Positions 23,474 to 29,521 of a stretch of DNA of 40,199 bases are shown here, piece after piece. The DNA is taken from NCBI GenBank assembly GCA_018302605.1, contig JAGVZN010000024.1:1-40199 (forward strand), in the 5' to 3' direction. The number at the start of each line of letters is the position of its first letter. Position 1 is the first letter of the stretch. The notes below the pieces were generated by a model, which was given only the letters and a program-made list of their open reading frames with translations, was not told the origin of the DNA and searched no databases. The position numbers were made by a program, and so were the translations under genes. The stretch comes from Candidatus Woesearchaeota archaeon. GTDB lineage: Archaea; Nanobdellota; Nanobdellia; Woesearchaeales; GW2011-AR9.

Positions 23474-23629
23474 GGCTCTGGAGAAAAAGTCCTCCTGGCC
23501 ATTGACCGTGGCGAAAACAGGATGTGTTGATGGTTGCGTACAAGCTATTCTCGTCGCTGGTTTTCGCACCTGTTCCTGGAAATCGCTTCTCACGGTCAAT
23601 CTTGAGGCCAAGCGGACGACTTTTTCTAC
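23474..23629. repeat. MITE-like repeat, family A, copy 2 (inverted)
   Basis: 156 bp, the reverse complement of the copy at 9058-9213 with scattered substitutions. It runs from GGCTCTGGAGAAAAAGTCC to GGACGACTTTTTCTAC, with ATTGACCGTGGCGAAAAC and CACGGTCAAT inside. It begins 35 nt after the stop of the membrane-protein gene. ORF-track entries here are shadows. Confidence 0.8.
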
Positions 23630-23648
23630 CAAGCGAATACTTCCAAAA

Positions 23649-23659
23649 AATTAATAAAG
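23649..23659 (+). promoter_or_regulatory. TATA-like box of tRNA-Gly
   Basis: AATTAATAAAG about 30 nt upstream of the tRNA-Gly 5' end. Confidence 0.35.
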
Positions 23660-23684
23660 AAGAAGCGAGGCTCTCTCAAATTGT

Positions 23685-23861
23685 GCGGTAGTCGTATAGT
23701 GGTTAGTATGCGGCCTTGCCAAAAGCAAGGGACTAACAAATGGCCTTGAACGTAAAGAGGCTGTGACCGGGGTTCGAAAGAAAAAGTTTGCGCAGTGAAA
23801 TCCAATTGGTTCGCGTCCACGTGATGTGGTAAAACTTGTCTCGAAAGTCCCCGCTACCGCA
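23685..23861 (+). tRNA. tRNA-Gly(GCC) with two introns
   Basis: Acceptor stem GCGGTAG/CTACCGC, discriminator A, no encoded CCA. Anticodon stem CGGCC/GGCTG and loop TTGCCA|A give anticodon GCC, with a 36-nt intron at 37/38. The T arm CGGGG TTCGAA resumes as T CCCCG after a 69-nt insert, the longest T-loop intron in the window, with AAGTTT/AAACTT pairing near its ends and TCGAAAG repeated at both junctions. Removing 105 nt leaves a 72-nt tRNA. A GGGTAGC/GCTACCC hairpin follows at 23867-23902 and may end transcription. Confidence 0.87.
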
Positions 23862-23866
23862 TTCAT

Positions 23867-23902
23867 GGGTAGCAGGTAACGAGGTCTTCTTATCCGCTAC
23901 CC
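23867..23902 (+). terminator. Hairpin just after tRNA-Gly
   Basis: GGGTAGC and GCTACCC form a 7-bp stem 5 nt after the tRNA. CCTTTTC follows, but there is no long T run, so a terminator or 3'-processing role is tentative. Confidence 0.3.
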
Positions 23903-23915
23903 ACCTTTTCTGTAA

Positions 23916-24114
23916 GGCTCTGTCAAAAATCTCAAAAAAGTCAGCCTGGCCGTTGCCTTCGCGCTTCTCCAGTTGCGGAGATTACAGCCAAGAAGCACCA
24001 ATATAGCAAATGTGTTAAGTAATCGAATATTTGAATCACACATTTGCTATTAGTAATTGTGAAAAAAAGTACGAAAATATCTCACAATCAGGCGGCTGAC
24101 TTTTTTGACAGAGC
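23916..24114. mobile_element. MITE-like element D with target-site duplication
   Basis: 199 bp with ends GGCTCTGTCAAAAA and GACTTTTTTGACAGAGC, and a central TAGCAAATGTGT/ACACATTTGCTA stem. It is flanked on both sides by TTTTCTGTAA (23906-23915 and 24115-24124), the direct repeat expected when a transposase inserts DNA. It encodes nothing. The GGCTCTGT end resembles that of family A and, from memory, the ends of IS6-family elements. Confidence 0.7.
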
Positions 24115-24141
24115 TTTTCTGTAAAGAAGATTAATAACCTC

Positions 24142-24756
24142 TTGCCAGATCGGAAAGATGTGGATCTCGAAGACAGAACAAAGGCTGAAGCCTTGATTGG
24201 AAGAGGTATTAAACTCTATAGCAATTACGTAGACATTCTTCTCGATCATGATAATATTGTATTTGTGCAGCAAGGAGAACAACTGCGTGCTGACTTCCCC
24301 CGCGCTTTGTTTGAATTGGCTTTTTTTTCCGGCCGAAAAGAATGGCTGGAAGCAGCCGTGGAGATCAGGCCCCACATTGCGCCAGAGCGGGAGACAACAC
24401 TGCATCTCCTCACAGAAATCGACCAGACCAGTTTTGCAATGGTTGAGATCAGCTACCAAAAACCGCCAGATGAAATTGCCTGGCAGCGATGGCGGATGAA
24501 TACTTTGGCCTCCCAAGAATATGCCCATCCTTATTTTCCAAACTATGTTTCATCCCTCTTAGTGTCCGCCGCGGCGGGGGAAGGGAAGATCCATTCCAAT
24601 AACTATCTGGAGATCGGAGAAGAGGCTAATTATCGAGATAAAAGCTCAGAAATACAATTTCCATTTTGGATAAACCGGCGGAAGGGGCTGGGCAATTCAG
24701 CGGACCACCGTTTTGAATATGACATTCAGTTTTCTAAAGGGAAGTTTGAAAAATAG
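24142..24756 (+). CDS. Hypothetical protein with an unclear 5' end
   Basis: About 204 residues and soluble-looking, with no family I recognise; stretches such as LFELAFFSGRKEWLEAAVEIRPH and DEIAWQRWRMNTLASQEYAHPYFPNYVS look like real protein. There is no ATG near the beginning: the ORF track uses TTG 24142, and the next candidate is GTG 24160. The frame is open back to a stop in element D, whose right edge is at 24114. The gene may use a rare start, or its 5' region may have been disturbed by the insertion. No Shine-Dalgarno site is evident. Confidence 0.5.
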   Translation: MPDRKDVDLEDRTKAEALIGRGIKLYSNYVDILLDHDNIVFVQQGEQLRADFPRALFELAFFSGRKEWLEAAVEIRPHIAPERETTLHLLTEIDQTSFAMVEISYQKPPDEIAWQRWRMNTLASQEYAHPYFPNYVSSLLVSAAAGEGKIHSNNYLEIGEEANYRDKSSEIQFPFWINRRKGLGNSADHRFEYDIQFSKGKFEK

Positions 24757-24854
24757 TAATTTTGGCAGATTGATTTTGACTATAATCGGATTATTCAAAC
24801 TTCTCCAAACCATTACCAGAAGAAATACTCCGCCGCTCCCGGCATTGAAAATCT

Positions 24855-24974
24855 TTATGCCGAAAGACAGAAATCTCCTTCACAACAGGGCTTGATGTAC
24901 TGGCAGCGCGGGCAGATGTATTTTTGTTTGATGAGATCCATCTCGTGCTGGCAGATTTCACAGGGAAAGGACAT
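24855..24974 (-). CDS. Small zinc-ribbon protein (39 aa)
   Basis: Below the ORF-track cutoff. The reading MSFPCEICQHEMDLIKQKYICPRCQ continues into a CCEGDFC end. CxxC at residues 5-8, CPRC at 21-24 and later cysteines form one or two zinc-binding knuckles. No Shine-Dalgarno site is seen; an AT-rich TTATTAA stretch about 26 nt upstream fits a leaderless transcript. Its role is unknown; short rubredoxin-like ribbons of this type often bind nucleic acid or proteins. Confidence 0.6.
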   Translation of the reverse strand: MSFPCEICQHEMDLIKQKYICPRCQYIKPCCEGDFCLSA

Positions 24975-25024
24975 GGTCGGGGGAGGAAAAAAGAATTAAT
25001 AAAGTTATCGAAAATAAAAAAAAG

Positions 25025-25034
25025 ATTTAAAAAG
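25025..25034 (+). promoter_or_regulatory. TATA box of the 25056 gene
   Basis: ATTTAAAAAG centred about 27 nt before ATG 25056. It decides the start over the ORF-track start at 24924 and implies a leaderless mRNA. Confidence 0.5.
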
Positions 25035-25055
25035 AAAGGCCTTTCTGATATAAAC

Positions 25056-25460
25056 ATGGAAAAAATGTCGATATATGCTGTTGCTGCATTTATTGCCATA
25101 AGCGGAACAGTTGCCTTAGGAGGTCGTGCTTGTAATTCTCATTATAACAATCGCACGGAAACAGAACAGGGTTACGAATTAATCTCTTATACAACCGGCT
25201 GGTTAGACGGCCACACTGAATGTGTTTTTTATGATGATAGAACATTAGATGTCAGGGTACAAAGTCCATTTTCAGATGGTGTAACTTTCATTCAAGATCT
25301 TGATGGAGACGGACAAGCAGATCGTATCCGCAAACAAGGAAGCAAAGCCAAAAGTCATGCTTTAGATTCTCTATTAATCAGAGGATACGGCCAAGAATCA
25401 AATCCCACAGAATTTGAAGAAGCGGATAGAGCAATAAAAGAATGTCTCGCTAAAAGATAA
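25056..25460 (+). CDS. Predicted secreted or membrane-anchored protein with an EF-hand-like loop
   Basis: 134 residues from ATG 25056. MEKMSIYAVAAFIAISGTVALGGRAC is a signal peptide or N-terminal anchor. The mature part has strands and the segment FIQDLDGDGQADRIRKQ, a DxDGDGxxD calcium-binding loop (dockerin/EF-hand-like) frequent in secreted proteins. Nothing more specific can be said. It is convergent with alaS, 12 nt between stops. Confidence 0.65.
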   Translation: MEKMSIYAVAAFIAISGTVALGGRACNSHYNNRTETEQGYELISYTTGWLDGHTECVFYDDRTLDVRVQSPFSDGVTFIQDLDGDGQADRIRKQGSKAKSHALDSLLIRGYGQESNPTEFEEADRAIKECLAKR

Positions 25461-25472
25461 AATCAAACATTC

Positions 25473-27593
25473 TTAGCCTCTCTCAACAATCGCTTTAATC
25501 CTTCTCACGCCAGCCGCACAGGCTTCTTCTTTGGTAATCGTAAACTTACCGATCTCTTTCGTATTCGTCACATGCGGGCCGCCGCAGAACTCTTTGGAAT
25601 AATCACCGACGAAGTACACCGAAACACGATCGGGATACTTAACGCCAAATTCCATCTCTGCGCCCAATAGTTTTGCTTCCTGAATGCTCATCTCTTCCCG
25701 ACGCACCGACAGCCCCACGCGAATCACGCGATTGACTTCGTCTTCCACTTTTTTTACTTCTTCCAGAGTCAATTTCCGATCAAAACTAAAATCAAAGCGC
25801 AAGCGTTCCGCGGTGATATTACTGCCGCGCTGATGGATATCTTGAGAAATCACTCTGCGCAGCGCCTCATTCAATAAATGTGTTGCGGTATGTAAACGTG
25901 TCGTCTGGGGAGAATGTTCGCTCAGGCCGCCTTTAAACAGGCCTACAGATGCCGTCCGAGATAATTCTTGATGTTTTTCAAATTCCTGCTTGAATTCGGC
26001 TTCATCAATCGTAATTCCCTGTTCCATTGCCAGCTCCTGCGTCATTTCCAAAGGAAATCCATAACTTTGAAAGAGAAGAAACGCATCTTTTCCTGAAATA
26101 AGGCCTGTTTGCGCAGCCATCTTATTGAATTCTTTCAGCCCCATTTCCAGGGTTCTGTTGAATCTCTCTTCTTCTTTTTCCAGCTCAGATACGATGCGGT
26201 TTTTGTTCTTCTTCAATTCAGTATAATAATTGCCATAATCCGCAATGATTATTTCAGCAATTCTAGACGTAAAATTAACATTGATACCAATCAATTTTCC
26301 ATAACGAATCGCCCGACGAATTAATCTGCGCAAAATATAACCCCGATCAACATTGGAAGGTGTCAGTGCAAAATCATCACCCAAGACAAACGCTGCTGCT
26401 CTAAGATGGTCAACGACAATGCGCATCTCGCGAGTCTTTTTTTGATAGGGTAAACCACTTAATTCTTCCAATCTGGAGATACTCCGAGAAAATAATTCTG
26501 TCTCGTAGGCACTTTTCTTGCCAGAAAGGACCGCCAAAGCTCTCTCAAAGCCCATGCCTGTGTCCACATTCTTTTGGGTAAGAGCTTTAAATCCAAAAAG
26601 ATTTTTCTCGATGAATTCTTTAATTTGTGTAGGACTTTGATATACTTCAGAAATGATCCCTAGTTTCTTCGCAGTGTCTACGTTCTCTTTTTTGTGATCA
26701 AAATAGAGGACTTCATCGGCAGTAAGATGATATTTTTTAAAAAGAGTACCAAAGAACAGTGGGTTATCTTTATTCACTTTTTTTTCTTCCATTGAAAAAG
26801 CTTCAAAGCCGTGCTGCTCAAGAAGTTTCTGTCCTCTCTCTCTAAAACCATTAACGACTAATATTTTCTGAGCGTTAAAAGAATTTAAAACAGTTAATAT
26901 TTCAGAATTGACATTAAACTCAGAATCATAAATAGTGAACATACCATCGACAAGAAGCACCCTTTTCAGTTTATGATAAGTCATAAATACATCATTCCAG
27001 ATTTCTACCCAACGATTATCTTCTGGATCAAATTTTTTTGGCGCGGCGCCGCCGCCTGTCCAATAAAACATTTCTGAACTCGGACCGCAAGGCCCGGTTT
27101 CTCCCGCAGACCAGAAATTATCCTCGCCCAGAAAAGCAATCCGTTCAGGAAGGACGCCTAATTCCTGCCAAAACTCGGCTGCTTCCGTATCGCGTTGAAC
27201 TTGTGCATCACCTTTGTACACCGTAAAAGCTAATTTTGTCAAAGGAATATGCAGCCATTTTTTCCCAGTAAGGAATTCAAAACTCCAGGCAATCGCTTCT
27301 TTCTTGGAATAATCACCCAAAGACCAATTTCCCAGCATTTGAAAAAAAGTGTGATGGGTGTTATCTCCGATATTTTCAAAATCGACTGTGCGCAGGCACT
27401 TCTGGATATTTACCAGCCGTTTCCCGGCAGGATGCTTTCCGCCCAAGAGATAAGGGACGAGAGGCTGCATCCCTGCCGTATTAAATAAGACAGAAGCGTC
27501 ATTTGTCGGGATGAGGGAAGCAGAGGGAATGAGAGTATGCTCTTTACTCTGAAAGAAGGCAAAATAGAGATCCCGCAGTTGTTTTGGCTTCAT
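25473..27593 (-). CDS. alaS: Alanyl-tRNA synthetase with a HAD-like insertion and no C-Ala domain
   Basis: 706 residues. Class II core: FNTAGMQPLVPYLLG, KCLRTVDFENIGDNTHHTFFQMLGNWSLGDY, GEDNFWSAGETGPCGPSSE and NVDTGMGFERALAVL. Between MTYHK (about 208) and ALTQKNVDTGMG (about 337) lies an extra domain: VLLVDGMFTIYD, KILVVNGFRERGQ, DNPLFFGTLFKKY and EVLYFDHKKENVDTAKKLGI, the order of HAD phosphatase motifs in degenerate form. The C-terminal editing domain keeps HTATHLL and CGGPHV and should clear Ser- or Gly-tRNA-Ala. The dimerising C-Ala domain is missing; usual length is 850-900. Leaderless TATA at 27616-27625. Confidence 0.9.
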   Translation of the reverse strand: MKPKQLRDLYFAFFQSKEHTLIPSASLIPTNDASVLFNTAGMQPLVPYLLGGKHPAGKRLVNIQKCLRTVDFENIGDNTHHTFFQMLGNWSLGDYSKKEAIAWSFEFLTGKKWLHIPLTKLAFTVYKGDAQVQRDTEAAEFWQELGVLPERIAFLGEDNFWSAGETGPCGPSSEMFYWTGGGAAPKKFDPEDNRWVEIWNDVFMTYHKLKRVLLVDGMFTIYDSEFNVNSEILTVLNSFNAQKILVVNGFRERGQKLLEQHGFEAFSMEEKKVNKDNPLFFGTLFKKYHLTADEVLYFDHKKENVDTAKKLGIISEVYQSPTQIKEFIEKNLFGFKALTQKNVDTGMGFERALAVLSGKKSAYETELFSRSISRLEELSGLPYQKKTREMRIVVDHLRAAAFVLGDDFALTPSNVDRGYILRRLIRRAIRYGKLIGINVNFTSRIAEIIIADYGNYYTELKKNKNRIVSELEKEEERFNRTLEMGLKEFNKMAAQTGLISGKDAFLLFQSYGFPLEMTQELAMEQGITIDEAEFKQEFEKHQELSRTASVGLFKGGLSEHSPQTTRLHTATHLLNEALRRVISQDIHQRGSNITAERLRFDFSFDRKLTLEEVKKVEDEVNRVIRVGLSVRREEMSIQEAKLLGAEMEFGVKYPDRVSVYFVGDYSKEFCGGPHVTNTKEIGKFTITKEEACAAGVRRIKAIVERG
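26586..26963 (-). other. HAD-like domain inserted in AlaRS (residues about 211-336)
   Basis: The segment follows the HAD order: motif I-like hhhhDxxxT (VLLVDGMFT, second Asp replaced by Met), motif II position (ILVVNGF, Asn in place of Ser/Thr), a Lys-containing segment (NKDNPLFFGTLFKKY) and motif IV-like YFDHKKENVDTAKKLG. The loss of the second motif I aspartate suggests it no longer acts as a phosphatase. Boundaries were placed by comparing the flanks with ordinary AlaRS from memory. Confidence 0.65.
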
Positions 27594-27615
27594 GAACGAG
27601 ATGAGTAAGAATGAA

Positions 27616-27625
27616 GTTTTTAATG
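27616..27625 (-). promoter_or_regulatory. TATA box of alaS
   Basis: CATTAAAAAC on the reverse strand, centred about 27 nt before the AlaRS ATG at 27593. Confidence 0.45.
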
Positions 27626-27640
27626 TTTTTGGTTATGTTC

Positions 27641-28936
27641 TCATCGGATTACTTCTCTCCGGATTACTTCTCCCCGCAGATCAAATGTTGTCGTTTTGAT
27701 GATCTTAACATCAAGCCTGTCTCCTAATTTGAAATTGCCGTCTACGAGCACGGGCTTGTAGGCAAAGTTGCGGCCGATCCACTGGTTTTCCTGAGTCCCT
27801 TTCTCGTCGATGATGATCTTGCCTTCCCAGCCCTGCCAGCGTTCATTCTGCATTTGAGATATGTTCTGGAAAATTGCCGTCAGTGTTTTAGAGCGATGGT
27901 TGACAATCTCGCCGGGAAGCGGCTCCAATTTCGCGGCTTTTGTTCCCGGACGCGGCCAGAAACGGGAAATATTGATGCAGGCGGGCGTCGTTTTTCGCAT
28001 CACCTCGATCGTGGCCTGATATTCTTCATCAGTTTCCGTAGGATAGCCAACGATAATATCGGTCATGATCGTGATTTCGGGGATTTCCGCCCGGAATTCC
28101 TGCACTGCTGAGACAAAATCTTCGACGGCATAGCGGCGTTTCATTTCTTTTAAGGTCTCATCATGGCCAGCCTGCAGTGGCAGGTGGAGGAACTTGAAGA
28201 TCTTGGGATGTTGATAGATCTCAAGCAGGCCTTGCTTGATCTTGGGCAGGTGATCAGGATTGCCCATACCAATGCGAATCATGTACTCTCCCGAGACGGT
28301 GACCAATTCTTTTAACAACGCCACAAGATCTGTCCCCAGATCAAAACCGTAACAGAAAGTGTCCTGCGAAGTCAGCCAGATCTCGCGTACGCCATCATTC
28401 AAAGCATGCTCGACTTCGCGTTTAATGTCGGCAATTGGATAAGATTGAAGCGTAAAGCGTGCGGACTTTGTCTTGCAGAATGTGCATGCGCCCAAACAGC
28501 CAAGACTGATCGGAATGACACCGACAACAGGATTCCGTCTGACTCGCGGCAGATTCAAAGGCGGCATCTCTCCCGTCTCCAGCAGACGGACAACATTATT
28601 ATTCAACGCTTCCTCCACCACTTCCACAATCTTATGGATCTGCCGCGTTCCCAGAAGGCAATAGTCTTTTAATTTTGGATTTAAAGGGTCAGCCTGAGGG
28701 ATACAGCCGGCAATGACGATTGTCTTGTAAGGGTGTTGTGTTTTTATCTTTTCCAGATTGGTAAAGAAAGCCGATTCACTCGGTGACTTTACCGTGCAGG
28801 TATTGAAGATGATGATGTCTGCAGTTTCCACATCCTGGATCAGATCAAATTTTGCTTCTTTCAACAACCCAGCCATCTGTTCCGAATCAGAGAAATTATG
28901 AGCACAGCCGCTGGTCAGAATGGTAAATGTGGTCAT
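27641..28936 (-). CDS. tRNA t6A37 methylthiotransferase, CDKAL1/MtaB-like (radical SAM)
   Basis: 431 residues. It converts t6A to ms2t6A at position 37 of ANN-decoding tRNAs. Order: MTTase domain with TSGCAHNFSDSEQ, FNTCTVKSPSE and IAGCIPQADP (three cysteines of one Fe-S cluster); radical SAM domain with CLGACTFCK (CxxxCxxC) and LTSQDTFCYG; a C-terminal TRAM-like domain near GKIIIDEKGTQENQWIGRNFAYKPVLV. GCAHNFSDSE is characteristic of the archaeal/eukaryotic e-MtaB branch rather than MiaB. TATA at 28960-28970. Confidence 0.9.
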   Translation of the reverse strand: MTTFTILTSGCAHNFSDSEQMAGLLKEAKFDLIQDVETADIIIFNTCTVKSPSESAFFTNLEKIKTQHPYKTIVIAGCIPQADPLNPKLKDYCLLGTRQIHKIVEVVEEALNNNVVRLLETGEMPPLNLPRVRRNPVVGVIPISLGCLGACTFCKTKSARFTLQSYPIADIKREVEHALNDGVREIWLTSQDTFCYGFDLGTDLVALLKELVTVSGEYMIRIGMGNPDHLPKIKQGLLEIYQHPKIFKFLHLPLQAGHDETLKEMKRRYAVEDFVSAVQEFRAEIPEITIMTDIIVGYPTETDEEYQATIEVMRKTTPACINISRFWPRPGTKAAKLEPLPGEIVNHRSKTLTAIFQNISQMQNERWQGWEGKIIIDEKGTQENQWIGRNFAYKPVLVDGNFKLGDRLDVKIIKTTTFDLRGEVIRREVIR

Positions 28937-28959
28937 GTTTACTATTGGCAGAAATGATT

Positions 28960-28970
28960 GTTTAAAAAAG
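28960..28970 (-). promoter_or_regulatory. TATA box of the methylthiotransferase gene
   Basis: CTTTTTTAAAC on the reverse strand, centred about 29 nt before ATG 28936. Confidence 0.5.
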
Positions 28971-28990
28971 TTGTGGGGAAAAAAAGCTTA

Positions 28991-29147
28991 GTAGAAAAAG
29001 TCATCCGCCTGGCCTGAAGATTGACCGTGAGAAGCGATCGGCAGGAACAGGTGCGAAAACGATAAGATTAAATGGCCTGTTCTGCGACCAGGAACACGGC
29101 CTGATTTCGCCACGGTCAATGGCTGGGAGGATTTTTTCTCCAGAGCC
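28991..29147. repeat. MITE-like repeat, family A, copy 3
   Basis: 157 bp, GTAGAAAAAGTCATCC to TTTTTTCTCCAGAGCC. The outer thirds match copies 1 and 2 closely; the centre differs (GATAAGATTAAATGGCCTG...), so the ends are better conserved than the middle. It lies 20 nt downstream of the small zinc-ribbon gene's stop. Confidence 0.78.
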
Positions 29148-29166
29148 CGGAAAAAAAGAAAAAAAA

Positions 29167-29352
29167 TTAGATATTTTTCTCCTCAGCAGGCTCCTCGCTG
29201 GACGGACTTTCTTCAGCCGGCGCACTTTCTTCAGCTGCTTCAGCTTCGGCAGTTTCCTCAACAACCGGGCAGGTACATTCTTCGGGTAGAAGACCACACG
29301 CAACACATTTTCCTTCTTCTGATACTTCTTGATTACATTTACTACAAGCCAC
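29167..29352 (-). CDS. Small zinc-ribbon protein with an acidic tail (61 aa)
   Basis: The N-terminal MACSKCNQEVSEEGKCVACGLLPEECTC has CxxC pairs for one zinc ribbon, followed by an Ala/Glu/Ser/Pro-rich disordered tail (AEAEAAEESAPAEE). The ORF track starts at a GTG (29361), but GAGGTG lies 6 nt before the GTG at 29352, which is therefore chosen. TATA-like CTTTTATAAG lies at 29398-29407. Probably a protein- or nucleic-acid-binding adaptor; no family name can be given. Confidence 0.65.
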   Translation of the reverse strand: MACSKCNQEVSEEGKCVACGLLPEECTCPVVEETAEAEAAEESAPAEESPSSEEPAEEKNI

Positions 29353-29397
29353 TATATACACCTCATTTTTATTTTATAGTTAAACCATTTGACTAAT

Positions 29398-29407
29398 CTT
29401 ATAAAAG
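29398..29407 (-). promoter_or_regulatory. TATA box of the small zinc-ribbon gene
   Basis: CTTTTATAAG on the reverse strand about 50 nt before the start. It leaves a leader of about 25 nt with a GAGGTG ribosome binding site. Confidence 0.45.
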
Positions 29408-29521
29408 TATTTCGGTACTCAAAGGATAGTTTAAAATTCTCGCGGAGGGAATTTGGCGCTTGAACCTGAAAATCCAATTGATTTTCTTACGACTGATGGA
29501 TACGCCAATAAGATTCTCTGT

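Noticed and set aside
24791-25099. 102-aa reverse ORF
   Set aside because: It is a shadow frame; another reverse frame here encodes a compact zinc-ribbon protein (24855-24974).
29001-29306. 101-aa reverse ORF across repeat A3 and the zinc-ribbon gene
   Set aside because: It is an out-of-frame shadow of the 29167-29352 gene joined to the repeat; the Pro/Arg/Lys-rich content is typical of a shadow.
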